A stretch of 64,000 nt of DNA from Ailurus styani (GCA_002007465.1 LNAC01000109.1:1148117-1212116); one strand, 5' to 3'. Shown: positions 42,935 to 52,775, counted from the stretch's first letter. Notes: generated by a model from the sequence alone, not told the origin. Numbers and translations: made by a program.

Positions 42935-43080
42935 AAACTAGATATTCCTAACAATAGCCCATAATTACTTTGCAAATGCTTCTGTGGAGTAATTATGCCA
43001 TTAGTCCGAGTGACTTCTACTTCAAAGATTCCTCGCATGCCTTGGTGCCATCAGTTTGAGTTAGGGAATGAGTAGAAGCT
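42935..43080. promoter_or_regulatory. Candidate conserved non-coding element
   Basis: 'acaatagcccataattactt', 'tgcaaatgcttctgtggagt' and 'aattatgccattagtccgag' combine SOX-like, TAAT and octamer-like (TTTGCAAAT at 42,970) words without any repeat signature. Candidate only. Confidence 0.35.
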
Positions 43081-43549
43081 GCTGGGAGCCTAAATCATAG
43101 GGACCTGGGCTGTACACAGGGAATATAGAGATGCCCTTCTTAGCATGTCGCCTGTCAAACCAACCATTCCTGCCAATGACACCTCCCCCAAGGGAAGGCA
43201 GGACACTAAGTCAGTTTCCAAGGGAAAGAGATTAACAATCAGCCTTAGCAGAAAGTGTATTCAGGCAGCCGCCTCTGAGGATTTCTGGCCACACTAGATA
43301 GAGAAAAGGGGGCTCAGAGCCGTCTAGTCTTACCTTGCAGTTTGGTGTGACAAGTTGTAGCCAAGTGAAGGTCATGCCTCCCACAGCGAATGCATCCAGT
43401 GGGAAAACCTTCTGAGTTTCCCGTGAATCCGGATGAGAGAGCAAAGAGGCACAGACCACCTCTGCCTGCGTGCCTGCTCCTGTCAGCTCCTGTTACTGGA
43501 AGCTCCTCTCGTTTCTGGTCCCCTGCGCTGTATTCATTGCTCTTCTTTT
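43081..43549. other. Unassigned sequence
   Basis: No gene or repeat recognised; open frames overlap on both strands. Confidence 0.4.
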
Positions 43550-43690
43550 GCCGATAAAAAACTGAGCCTCCAAAAAATAAAGTCACCGCCCCACGTCACA
43601 CAACTGGGAAGCTGCAGCATTGAGATGAACACACAGATCTGTCCGACCCCAGACCCAGCGCTGTTCCCTACACTGCACTCTACACGTCAC
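43550..43690 (-). mobile_element. MIR-class fragment, reverse
   Basis: 'cgataaaaaactgagcctcc', 'acgtcacacaactgggaagc' and 'agatctgtccgaccccagac' match the reverse order of a MIR-class element. Confidence 0.65.
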
Positions 43691-44111
43691 TGCAGCCTCA
43701 AGGACACAGCTGGTCCTGAGAGCAGTGTGTCTGTCCCTCGTTATCAGCCCAACATCAACGGAAAAGAAACTCCGCCCCCACTGGGTTTTGGTGATCTCAC
43801 CTGCAAAGTGGGGCTGATGATGCTCTTGGAAGAAAGGAATGTGTCAGGGTGAGGATAAGTGTGAGTGCGATGCCCTGTGATGGGACAGTGCAGGAAATCT
43901 TGAGGGTTAGCGTTTGAGTTTGTGGACCTGAAGTCGAACCGTGGGCTCTAACCTGGGGAGATTGACCCTGAGGCTTTGTCTGATTCAGAGCGGGCGATAT
44001 TAACTGTCCTAACCACCATCAATCACCATCATGATGGGCATTACAGGAAATGCTCACAGACAGCAGGCACTGGGGAAGGTGTTCGTATCCATTTAAAATT
44101 TTTTCTGGCTG
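43691..44111. other. Unassigned sequence
   Basis: Possible weak MIR trace at 43,785-43,870; otherwise nothing recognised. Confidence 0.4.
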
Positions 44112-44290
44112 TGGAGCACCTGGGTCTGCCTTCAGCTCCGGTCATGATCCCAGCGTTCTGGGATGGAGCCCCACATCAGGCTCCCTGCTTGGCGGGAAGC
44201 CTGCTTCTCCCTCTCCCACTCCCCTTGCTTGTGTTCCCTCTCTAGCTGTGTTTCTTTCTGTCAACTAAATAGATAAAATCTTTTAAAAAA
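44112..44290 (+). mobile_element. CAN-SINE lacking its A box
   Basis: The body and tail are normal, but the head reads 'gagcacctgggtctgccttc': about 19 bases containing the A box (tggctcagt..gttaag) are missing. Approximate target-site duplications ending tttctggctg flank it (to 44,111 and to 44,302). Confidence 0.94.
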
Positions 44291-44302
44291 AATTTCTGGC
44301 TG

Positions 44303-44610
44303 ATAACACCAGTCAAAGACACCTGAAATCACAGTGGTTTGACAAGATCAAGATTTCCTTTTTCTCTTATAAAACAAGTCAGAAGGAAGGCAGTCCATGG
44401 CAATTGTGGAAACTCCAAAAAAGTCGTCAATGGCCAGCCTTCTCCAGGCTTTCTATCCCAACATCCTTAGTGGCTTTTTATCCTCAAGGTCATCCCCCAT
44501 AGTCAGAAAGAGCTGCAGGAGCTCCAGCCATCACGTCCATGTTTCAGACAGGAAGCAAGAGGACATAGGGTGGGGGGAGAAGCAATAGGGCCCTTGAAAG
44601 AGCTTTTCCA
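44303..44610 (-). mobile_element. MLT1-type LTR, reverse (older subfamily)
   Basis: 'cacagtggtttgacaagatc', 'cctcaaggtcatcccccata', 'gagctccagccatcacgtcc' and 'atgtttcagacaggaagcaa' match the reverse of an older MLT1 LTR. Confidence 0.7.
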
Positions 44611-44734
44611 AATCCTCACTCAATGATTTCTCCTTCAATCTCATTAGCCACTCCGTTGCAAAGGAGATGAAGAAGTAGAGTATTTAGCCACGCAAGAACT
44701 GCCTTTAAAAATATAAGGTTCTCATGGTAACTAG

Positions 44735-44850
44735 ACTTACCAGGGGAATCATTTTGTAGTGTATGAAAGTATCAGATCACTATAATATACACCGGAAACT
44801 AATAGGATATTGTATGTCAATTACACTTCAATTGTATGTATGTATATATT
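44735..44850 (+). mobile_element. L1 3' end
   Basis: 'tatacaccggaaactaatag', 'gatattgtatgtcaattaca' and 'cttcaattgtatgtatgtat' form the sense extreme 3' UTR of L1, ending in a short TATG repeat instead of poly(A). Confidence 0.85.
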
Positions 44851-44899
44851 GGGTTCTGCTACTAAGGAAGAACAGATTGCACAATGGGTAAGCAAGCCA

Positions 44900-45060
44900 C
44901 AGGCACTATCCTGGCCCTTTACACACATTATTTTGTTTAAACACTCTAGTGACCCCCGTTTTGCAGATGAGGCTCAGAAAGCGTCAGGTCCCTCACCTGG
45001 CACGGTACGTTGAGTCAGTGGGTCTGACCCCAAAGGCAGGGGTCTCACCACTGAGCTCCC
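44900..45060 (-). mobile_element. MIR-class fragment, reverse
   Basis: 'ctggccctttacacacatta', 'ccccgttttgcagatgaggc' and 'gtgggtctgaccccaaag' match the reverse MIR order. Confidence 0.65.
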
Positions 45061-45110
45061 TGGCACAGGTGCAACAGCAAGGGCAGGGCAGGCAGCAGCA
45101 CCAAAGGAGA

Positions 45111-45201
45111 CTGCACAGTGATGGGACCTGGAGGCCCACCGGTGGAGGGCGTCAGGTGCTGCACAGTGATGGGACCTGGAGGCCCACCGGTGGAGGGCGT
45201 C
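45111..45201 (+). repeat. Two-copy tandem duplication, period 48
   Basis: A 43-base block starting ctgcacagtgatgggacc is present at 45,111-45,153 and, without a mismatch, at 45,159-45,201. Period 48 keeps any frame open, which is why open frames span it, but no protein is recognised. Confidence 0.96.
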
Positions 45202-45500
45202 TGACCGTGTGCATTGGTCTGGTTCTCATGGTGGGGAGAGGGGGCGAGAGCTGGTGGAGGAGGACAGACACAACGCCTTGCACCCCTTCTGTGTGGAGTG
45301 AGCTGCCTGGGCTCGGCAGCCTGCAGTCCGGGAGCTCCCAGGAGCTGCTCCCCAGAGGAGACCAACCAGGAGGGTCCGTCTGCTTCCCTGCTCTCTCCCT
45401 GGAGCCTTGTGGGGCACTTGGTATCATTAGATCGTGAATGAACAAACGAAAAATTGAATTAATAAGATGCTTTACAGCCTGCTGCCTTCTTCAGATTATA
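45202..45500. other. GC-rich unassigned sequence
   Basis: No gene or repeat recognised; open frames on both strands are a consequence of GC content. Confidence 0.4.
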
Positions 45501-45560
45501 GGAAGGAAGGAAGGAAGGAAGGAAGGAAGGAAGGAAGGAAGGAAGGAAGGAAGGAAGGAA
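45501..45560 (+). repeat. (GGAA)n tetranucleotide microsatellite
   Basis: About 15 perfect GGAA units. GGAA is also the ETS-factor core, so the tract is a potential multi-site ETS platform. Confidence 0.97.
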
Positions 45561-45578
45561 CAAAAAAAGAAAGGAAAG

Positions 45579-45670
45579 ATGCTCTGGCTGGCTCAATTGG
45601 TAGAGCATGTGACTCTCATGGTCATGAATTCAAGCATTTTGAGGCTCTACTGAATTTACTTTAAAAAGGA
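45579..45670 (+). mobile_element. Oldest-type CAN-SINE, short
   Basis: 'gctctggctggctcaattgg', 'tagagcatgtgactctcatg', 'gtcatgaattcaagcatttt' and 'actgaatttactttaaaaa': the same short, body-less form as at 33,258, more decayed. Confidence 0.85.
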
Positions 45671-45676
45671 AGGGAG

Positions 45677-45886
45677 GGGCGCCTGGGTGGCTCAGATGGT
45701 TAAGTGTCTGCCTTCTGCTCAAGTCATGATCTCCAGGTCCTGGGATCGAGCCCCATGTCAGGGTCCCAGCTCAGCAGGGAGCCTGCTTCTCCCTCTCCCC
45801 CTGCCTCTCCCCCTGCTGTGCTCTCTCTGCTTCTGTCTTTCTCTCTCTCTCAAATGAATAAATAAAATCTTTTAAAAAAAAAAAAA
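45677..45886 (+). mobile_element. CAN-SINE
   Basis: Complete copy 'aggggcgcctgggtggctca' to 'caaatgaataaataaaatct' plus poly(A). Near-identical flanks aaaaaggaagggag (from 45,663) and aaaaaggaagagaag (from about 45,882). It inserted directly behind the older SINE. Confidence 0.95.
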
Positions 45887-47504
45887 GGAAGAGAAGAAAG
45901 GAGGGAGAAATCTATTCAAAGATAGACCATTCTGGACTCAAATTCTGGTTGTCCTAGACCACAGACCCCAAGTGTTCTGATAAAACAGAGGCACAAAGCA
46001 GATCTTCCTCCTCGAATGACCAGTGATGCATTTTATGATTTCGGTTACCGTGTAAAACTGTGTGGTGCAGTCCTTATTTTTTTCTGATCTGTAATTATAA
46101 ATGTGTCTGATCCATACAAGTAAGATAAGGAATCTACAAGCTGGCTACTAAGGCAGGTGCTTCCTGATGACTGAGTGATTGACTCGGGGTTGGTTGCCCT
46201 CCCAGATTCAAGCAAGTGGGTCGGAGGTCCTCAATCACCAGTAGGAAAGAGCCCCCCAAGTCTCCCCAAACCCTTGACCTCGGTTCTAGATATTCTGAGG
46301 GGGCAGAAGGGGTGAGGTGTAGGACAGAGGGCGCCTGAGGGGTCTGCACAGGAAGGCAGTGAAGCTTCCAGGAGGGAAGGGGCCCCAACAACCCTACTGC
46401 CGACTGCAGCCACTGAGGACCCCCAAGAACATGGCACCCCTGAAGCTGCTCATGGTACAATGTTTTTGGTTTTCCTCCTCATCCGCACCTTTACCCCCGG
46501 TAAATCCTTCAAACTCTGGGAGTAAAGACGCATGCGATTCAGAAGTTCATTCATCGTCCGGATTTCTGTTACTCACCTCCCAGAGGCGGCGGCTGCCCCG
46601 GCTGTGCAGAGGGAGGTGTGGTTAAATCAGGACTGGGCAGCATGGCTTCGCAGGAGACGGAACTTGAACTGTGGCCAGAAGAGCGCAGGGAGTCCTGAAG
46701 TCAAGAGCGGGCCTGATGGGTCCTGGGTGACCCCGCACCGTTGTTCCCATGTCCAGGGGCTCTTGCAACGGGTCCCAGCTCTGCCCACTTTTCTTCTGGA
46801 GCCTTTACATCCCCAACCCAGTGCCACCCAGTCTGGCCACTCTGTTCGGCTGGAGGATGAGAGCACAGACCAGGAACCCTCCCAGCCCCACAGACTGTGG
46901 CCCTTGGGGCTGCTGCACCTGCCGACATGACCCCCCTGTCTGCTCTGGAAGGTCCCCAAATCCACAAGGCCACTGAGAGAGCGCACAAGCCGGTGGGCCT
47001 GAGGGAGCTCAGAATTTACTCTCCAGCCTCCTGTCCCTGCACCCCCACCCCTCCACGAGCCCGGTGGCTCCAGGGCTAGACTCTCTTCCAGTGGCACCCA
47101 CGGGGCTTGGAAGGCCTGGCTTATAATGGACACGGCAAACCAGGAAGACTTGGTGAGTTCCAATCTGGGAGGATCCTCTGTCACCCCCAACCCCACTCAC
47201 CCCCGGACCCCACCCACTCTACCTGCCTCCCTCTTACCTGATCCCATTTGTCATCAGGAACAACAGAGTCCATTCCACCAGGACACACTCTCCCTTCCAC
47301 CCCTACCTCCCGAGCATCCCCTCATCCCCGTGACGTGTCCCCATGGATTTGTCTGAGCCAGCGCCCTTCCTCCCCTCTAGTCTCCTAGGAAGGGGGGAGC
47401 CACATCCCCATCAAAGTTCATCCCCTTCCCCATCTCTGTGCTTCCAGCTCCTTATCCTCCTACCCACCCTCCCTCCATACCACTGCCTCTCAAGGTGCAC
47501 CCTG
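45887..47504. other. GC-rich unassigned stretch
   Basis: About 1.6 kb. It has the longest non-repeat open frames of the window (46,627-47,196 minus, 189 codons; 46,532-46,930 plus, 132 codons). They overlap on opposite strands, are rich in Pro/Ser/Gly and match no family I know. CpG is modest. An unrecognised lineage-specific exon or non-coding RNA cannot be excluded. Confidence 0.4.
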
Positions 47505-47645
47505 AGAGCCCCCACATCTGAACGGGCTGGGATGCTTGTTAAAATGCAGATTCCCAGGACAGCCACCAGATCTACTAAACTAGAATCTCTACAGGGAGAG
47601 CCCAGGAATCTGAATTTTAACTAGCATCCCTGTGATCTTTTTATA
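47505..47645 (+). mobile_element. MER5-like hAT fragment
   Basis: 'gcttgttaaaatgcagattc', 'ccaggacagccaccagatct' and 'agcccaggaatctgaatttt' are MER5/MER20-class landmarks in order. Confidence 0.65.
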
Positions 47646-47799
47646 AATCATAAACCTTACCATGCTCCCCCCATACATACACTTCAAGTCCTATTATGCA
47701 AAGAAGGGTGAAAGCCAATAATCTCAGCTTCATCACCCCCTCCCATACCTCCCCCTGGAGAGCCCTTAGCATCTATTAAAAGACCAGGCAGCCACCAGC
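47646..47799. other. Unassigned sequence
   Basis: Nothing recognised. Confidence 0.4.
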
Positions 47800-48080
47800 T
47801 TCCTAAACCCACACTGCGTGTCTTACCCCAGTGCCTTTGCACCTCTTTTTCTTCTATGCCAAAGTAGTCTTCTTGCTCACGTACCCCAGCTCATACACCT
47901 TGTCATGTGTGAGCATCCTGCCCTAAACAAGCCATGTGCAAAGATCCACACACCATTGTCTGTTTCTGTTCCTGGCTCACTACACTCTTTCTGGATCTTC
48001 CTGGTGCCCTGGGCTGGCAGCCCTCGGCCTGCCCCTGACCCACCAGCAGCACCAGGATTGCTCCCCTCCCTTCTCAAAAC
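47800..48080 (+). mobile_element. L2 LINE fragment
   Basis: 'ccccagtgcctttgcacctc', 'cttctatgccaaagtagtct' and later pyrimidine-rich L2-like sequence match L2 order; the second half is weaker. Confidence 0.6.
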
Positions 48081-48129
48081 TTAAACCGACTCACTCCCCA
48101 GGGTCTCTCCCACCTCCATTTCTGCTCCA

Positions 48130-48261
48130 AGCTGCCCAGAGGACACCTGATATTCCCTGCCACGTGGGCCTCTTGTGGAGCAGCTTAGAACACGACAGCT
48201 GGCTTCAAGAAAGCAGCAAGAACCAGAGGGGGTGGGAATAGGGCAGAAATCACAGTCGTTC
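48130..48261 (-). mobile_element. Older MLT1 LTR, reverse, first part (split)
   Basis: 'ctgccacgtgggcctcttgt', 'ggagcagcttagaacacgac' and 'gcagaaatcacagtcgt' match the reverse of an older MLT1 LTR, which resumes at 48,744 after an inserted LTR. Confidence 0.85.
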
Positions 48262-48743
48262 TGTACGATATTAGCCTGCTAGGGCTGCTGTTACAAATAC
48301 CATAGACTGGAGGTTAAAGCGACAGAAATGTATTGTCTCCATCCTGGAGGCTGGAAGTCCAAGATCGAGGTGTGGGTGGAACTGGTTCCCTCTGAGGGCA
48401 GTGAGGGGAACCTGTTCCATGCTTCCCCACCGGCTTCTGGCAGACTGATGGCAAGCTCTGGTGCTCTGTAGCCCATTGACCCCTCGCCCCCTCTCTGCCT
48501 TCATATCCACCTTGGGGTTCCCCCTGCATGCATGTCTGTCTCTGTGCCCATAGTTCCCCTTTGGATGAGGACACCGGTCATACTGGATTAGGGCCCCCCC
48601 AATGACTTTACCTTAACTTGACCTCGTGCGCAAAGACCCTATTTCCATACGAGGTCATGACATTCTGTGGAACCAGGGGTTGAGACTTCGGCATAATTTT
48701 TGCGGCATGGGAGGGGCAGGAAGAGATAGTTCAACCCGTAACA
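48262..48743 (-). mobile_element. Younger MaLR solo LTR nested in an older MLT1
   Basis: Complete reverse LTR from 'gatattagcctgctagggct' via 'ctggaggctggaagtccaag' to 'agttcaacccgtaaca'. GTAC before it and GTAAC after it are consistent with the 4-5-base duplication expected of LTR insertion. Confidence 0.9.
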
Positions 48744-48915
48744 GTAACCTAATCTTGGAAGTGGCATCCCGTCATTTTGCCATGGTCTATTTATGAGAAG
48801 TGAGTCCTGCGGTCCAAGCCACACCCAAGCAGAGGGGATCCCACAAGGGCAAGGGTGTCAGAAGACACGGATCACTGAAGCCATTTTAGAAGCCGCCCTC
48901 CCCACCCGTGTCCAG
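48744..48915 (-). mobile_element. Older MLT1 LTR, reverse, second part
   Basis: 'taacctaatcttggaagtgg', 'catcccgtcattttgccatg', 'aagccacacccaagcagagg' and 'ccattttagaagccg' continue exactly where the first part breaks off. Confidence 0.88.
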
Positions 48916-49128
48916 TCACATTACCTGAACGAGCAATCTACCCAGCGTACTTCTGCTGCAATTGTTTGCCTATTTCTTTCTCTCCCTGCCCCAGCCTGTG
49001 GGTTTCCTGGAAGCATGGACCATGTCAGCTCTATCACTAGAACATTCCTAACACCTCCTACTAGACATGAGAGGTACCCGGTCAATATTTATTGACCAAA
49101 TGAATAAACACGTGAATGAATGAGAAGC
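48916..49128 (+). mobile_element. L2 3' end
   Basis: 'gtgggtttcctggaagcatg', 'cactagaacattcctaacac' and 'tcaatatttattgaccaaat' with 'gaatgaatgag' match the extreme L2 3' end. Confidence 0.78.
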
Positions 49129-49520
49129 AGATCATGTTTCTCTTTGTCGAAGGGAGCAATTACTTCTAAACTCTGTATCAGGAGAGCATCACAATGGGCC
49201 ATTGCCATTATGTCTGGGATTAAATGGATTCTCCTCCGCTAGCCCAATCTTAAGTATTGATCAGAAAACTAAACACTTATTTATTTAAGGAGACCAAAGC
49301 AGCATTGTCTGCATACAAAGAATTTGTGGGACAAGTCAGATGCCTGATGCATATTTTCCCTGCCATTTAATAAGACTCATGAGGTACATCTGTTTCAATC
49401 ACTTTGATCAGAACTAAAAACAACCTCAAACATTCTGCCTCATGCAGCGTCTACCTGACAGGTGTTCAGGGAGCGATTATTGTCTCATTCATCCTTGGAA
49501 GCGTTAATGAGAGCCAACGT
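49129..49520. promoter_or_regulatory. Candidate conserved non-coding element (enhancer-like)
   Basis: A 390-base repeat-free block. The visible words are OTX/bicoid-like 'gggattaaatggattctcc' (49,218), TCF/SOX-like 'tcactttgatcagaac' (49,399), 'aaagcagcattgtctgc', 'gcctgatgcatattttccc', TGACAG (49,457), and 'gagcgattattgtctcattc' (49,472). This is the clearest enhancer-like texture in the right half. Function is inferred. Confidence 0.45.
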
Positions 49521-49839
49521 GACTGGCAGCCTTCCATGTGGCGTCTCAGAGGGCGTGGGGAAAGGAGCGGATCTGAGCAAACAGACCCCATGGAGAAGCC
49601 GTTGGATGGTGTGGGCAGAGCCCACGTGGGGCTCTTGACCAGGAGGAGGAATGAGGGCCAAGGTCAGAGCCTCCACTGAGACCTCGTCCAACCACAGGCC
49701 AGGTTCTCAGAATGGGAATCAGGCAATTGCAGTATCCCCCTGACACACAGGAAAGCTGGCGATTAATGCAAGAGAGTCAGTTAGTCAGAATAAAATAATC
49801 ATCGGCAGCGCATACGTGGGAAGTGTCTGTATTATTCTG
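49521..49839. other. Unassigned sequence
   Basis: Nothing recognised; 49,745-49,805 (gcgattaatgcaagagagtc) could be an extension of the neighbouring candidate element. Confidence 0.35.
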
Positions 49840-50065
49840 GGACGAATTGGACCGGGACTCGAGAGGTGTGTGTTGAATCCAGCCCCTGTCCCTGGCCAGT
49901 TCTACGATCTAGAGAGATCTGCCTGAGCCTCAGTCTCTCTGGTGGTAAAATGGGGACGAAAGCCCTCACAGAGAAAAGTGTTGTGGACATCAGTGCACTA
50001 TAATGTCTGTGAAGGAGTCCAGCACAGCGCCCAGCTCCCAGGTGGTTCTCAGAACACGCTGGGTC
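49840..50065 (+). mobile_element. MIR fragment
   Basis: 'gtgttgaatccagcccctgt', 'gcctgagcctcagtctctct', 'ggtaaaatggggacgaaagc' and 'tccagcacagcgcccagctc' are MIR landmarks. Confidence 0.75.
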
Positions 50066-50250
50066 AGTCAGCTGCCTTCCTGCGTCGGTCAAGCTGAGCC
50101 TCGGTGAGGAAAGTAGTTCAACAGTGATTTCTAAACAATCATTTATTTCGGCTGAGTGACGAGGGAGAGATTAGTGTCTCTGTTCTGCAGAGCTGGGTCT
50201 TAGCCTTGCTGCTGTAGTTTCTTGAACTATGTCCTTTTGGCATGCTCACG
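50066..50250. other. Unassigned sequence
   Basis: Nothing recognised. Confidence 0.4.
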
Positions 50251-50294
50251 CACGTGTGTGCGCGCTCACGCGAGCGTGTGTGTGTGTGTGTGAC

Positions 50295-50321
<27 letters not shown>
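50251..50321 (+). repeat. Composite (GT/CG)n-(GA)n microsatellite
   Basis: A mixed alternating purine-pyrimidine tract (cacgtgtgtgcgcgctcacg, then GT repeats to about 50,291) passes through 'tgaca' into about 13 GA units. The first half could adopt Z-DNA. Confidence 0.92.
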
Positions 50322-50326
<5 letters not shown>

Positions 50327-50584
50327 GATGTGGGTGTGCATGCAGGCATGTGTATTCATGAATGCTCACATTTGCACACACACGCACATGTGTGCTCAGT
50401 TCCCGAACTCCAGTGTTACCTGTGCTGTCAAAGACTTTGGTAAAGTACTTATAAAATCAGGGAAATTGATAGTCAATTTCTAGGGGTTCCATTCAGTCCA
50501 CTGGATGGAAAATCATCTGTTTTATCCACCATTCATGAAGGATATAGCGCAACATATAAGAACACGGACAGTTTTCAAGGGGGG
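50322..50584. other. Unassigned sequence
   Basis: More degenerate CA/TG words to 50,395, then nothing recognised. A seven-G run is at 50,581-50,587. Confidence 0.4.
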
Positions 50585-50730
50585 GGCCCAAGTTCAAACC
50601 TCTGCTCTGTCGCTCTACTGGTGTGACCTATCCCTTCTGCCTTAGTTTCCCCATCTGGAAACTAGAAACAGTAAGGGGCCTGTCCTATAGGGCCTTCGTG
50701 AGGATTCAGTGAATAGGTTTTTGCAGATTC
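50585..50730 (+). mobile_element. MIR fragment
   Basis: 'cccaagttcaaacctctgct', 'cttagtttccccatctggaa' and 'ttcgtgaggattcagtgaat' are MIR landmarks. Confidence 0.8.
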
Positions 50731-50960
50731 ACAGCCCACAGGAGGCCTCCTGGTCCTCATGCAGCCGTGTTCTGCTTTGCTTGGCTGACTCCGAGGCAGA
50801 GCACAGTCTGTCCCATCAACGTGGATTCCGGAGAGAGCAATTTCATCTCGCACCCAGCGAGTAATCAGTGCAGGTTTGGTAGACGAAAATGGATCATGAG
50901 AAAATGCAAAGAATTGCACCTGCTGTAACAGAGTCCATGGAGAAAGGGAAAGCCCAGTCT

Positions 50961-51150
50961 TTTTTTAAAGAAGATTTATTTATTATAGAGAGAGCATGGA
51001 TGGGGGGAGGGGCAGAGGGAGAAAATCTCAAGCAGACTCCTCCTGGAGTGCGGAGCCCAACACCCAGCTCGATCTCACGACCCACGAGATCATGACCTGA
51101 GCCGAAATCACCAGCCCGATGCTTAACCGACGGAGCCACCCAGGTGCCTA
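50961..51150 (-). mobile_element. CAN-SINE, reverse
   Basis: 'aaagaagatttatttattat', 'agatcatgacctgagccgaa' and 'gacggagccacccaggtgcc' make a near-complete reverse copy of the middle-aged subfamily. No clear target-site duplication was found. Confidence 0.94.
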
Positions 51151-51697
51151 TGTGTTAACTCTTAATAGATAGATGCTGTCTAAGTATTTGGAAAGGGGGA
51201 AGTTTTGGAAACTGCTCCCCTCTGTCTTTTGGCTGGGCCTTCAGCTGTTCTCATGCTGAGCAGCCATAAACAATCTATAGAGGAGGGGAGAGAGCTGTCC
51301 CCAACAGCCCACTCGGAAGCCCAACCACAAGATGGCTTCCCCATCATGCCCACCCCAACAGGATACCCACTGGACCCCAAGCCCCGGAAGCAGTCGTGCC
51401 CTTCTGGCCACCCCCCCCACCATGTAAAACTCTCTGCAAATGTCTCCTTCCTCCTCTTGTCAAAAATCCACCTCCTGCGTGACTGGGAAGCTGTCAGCGT
51501 GATCTATAACCCCCAGGCAGGCCTGGAATATGAGCTAAATTGCCTGAGTCACTAGCAATGATAGAGTCATTCTGCAGGAAATTGGAAATCAATTCTTGTC
51601 ATCACTGTACAGAGCTCCTTTATCAAGAGTTCCAGCTCACCATGTAATGCAACCAAGAAGTACTTGAAGGCTGATAGGGCAGCAATGAAAGAAAGTG

Positions 51698-51700
<3 letters not shown>
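51151..51700. other. Unassigned sequence
   Basis: No gene. An eight-C run lies near 51,411. An open frame at 51,205-51,555 has no known domain. Confidence 0.4.

Positions 51701-51753
<53 letters not shown>
51701..51753 (+). repeat. (TG)n microsatellite
   Basis: About 26 perfect TG units, expected to be highly polymorphic. Confidence 0.97.
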
Positions 51754-51755
<2 letters not shown>

Positions 51756-52364
51756 ATCCAAAAACTTACCAGCATCCAAAGATAGCGCCAAGACCCCTCT
51801 GACTGGTGGAAGACCATGACATCCAGCAACTGGAAATGTTGTGTCCTAGATGAGCAAACACTATAAAGTCATTCGAAAATGAGGTGCCTTTCCTGGAACC
51901 TATGCAGGGCCCCCTCTTCTACAGTGGACCTCTGCCTGCATTGCCCTGATGTAAGGAACATGATCACAATAACATGATCCCTCTTCAAAGAGCCCTGGGA
52001 CACCCCCACGGAACTCCCAGGCAAGTTGTCCCAGCAGACAGCACAGAAGGTTTGGGGCTGTATTTGATTTCCAATGGGCATTGTTTGATTGTTTTGTATT
52101 TTGAGAAGCAACAAGGTCCGAAAACTTATCCAAAAGATCTGAATTCAGGTTCTGACTTTTACTTGTATGTATTCTCACATATAGAATAGAGTGTTGAATT
52201 TCTCTGTATCCCATTTTTCTCCATTGTCCATAAAGTATAGGAAGTAGCACACACATAAGAGCTGTGATGAGTAAACATGTAAGTTTATGTGCGGAGAAAT
52301 GGCATGTAAATTTACAAAGCTAGAGGAGTACTGGTTCTACAATTGGTGTAGCCAGTTATCCTTC
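51754..52364. other. Unassigned sequence
   Basis: Nothing recognised as gene or repeat. Confidence 0.4.
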
Positions 52365-52440
52365 AGGCCAATGCACAAACTGAGCCCCGAAGAAGTGAAA
52401 GTACTTGCCTAAAACTAGTTCATGCTGAGAAATAAGAGGA
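52365..52440 (-). mobile_element. MIR-like fragment, reverse
   Basis: 'gcacaaactgagccccgaag' and 'gtacttgcctaaaactagtt' resemble the reverse MIR core. Confidence 0.5.
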
Positions 52441-52479
52441 AAAACTAACTTTGATTTTCAGTTCTGAAACACTCATCTG

Positions 52480-52775
52480 GAACAAACAGAGGGAGCGGGG
52501 TGTGGGGCTGGACAAAATGGGTGAAGGAGAAGAGGAGGTACAGGCCTCCATTCTAGAATAAGCCACAGGGATGAAAGGTACAGCATGAGGAATACAGTCC
52601 ATGATAGCACAGTAGCGTTGTGGGGTGACAGAGGGTAGCTCTCTTTGTGGCGAGCACAGCATAATGTAGAAAGTTGTTGAATCGCTATGTCGTCCACCTG
52701 AAACTAATGTGACAATGTGTGTCAAGTATACTTCAATTAAAAAATAAAATAAAATAAAATAAAATAAATAAAAAC
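52480..52775 (+). mobile_element. L1 3' UTR with (AAAAT)n tail
   Basis: 'gctggacaaaatgggtgaag', 'ggtacagcatgaggaataca', 'cgagcacagcataatgtaga' and 'gtccacctgaaactaatgtg' match the same 3' UTR as the L1 at 10,165. The tail is an imperfect AAAAT repeat (52,739-52,775). Confidence 0.92.

Noticed and set aside
45501..45560. Regular short repeats considered as a CRISPR array or satellite
   Set aside because: It is a simple GGAA microsatellite with no spacers, in a mammalian genome.
46627..47196. 189-codon open frame on the minus strand in GC-rich DNA
   Set aside because: It overlaps other open frames on both strands, has low-complexity Gly/Ser/Trp-rich composition, no recognisable domain and no supporting splice or start context. 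Left as unassigned rather than called.
51567..51829. Open frames rich in His-Thr or Cys-Val
   Set aside because: They are translations of the TG/CA microsatellite; the same applies to 6,581-6,835 and 56,236-56,433.
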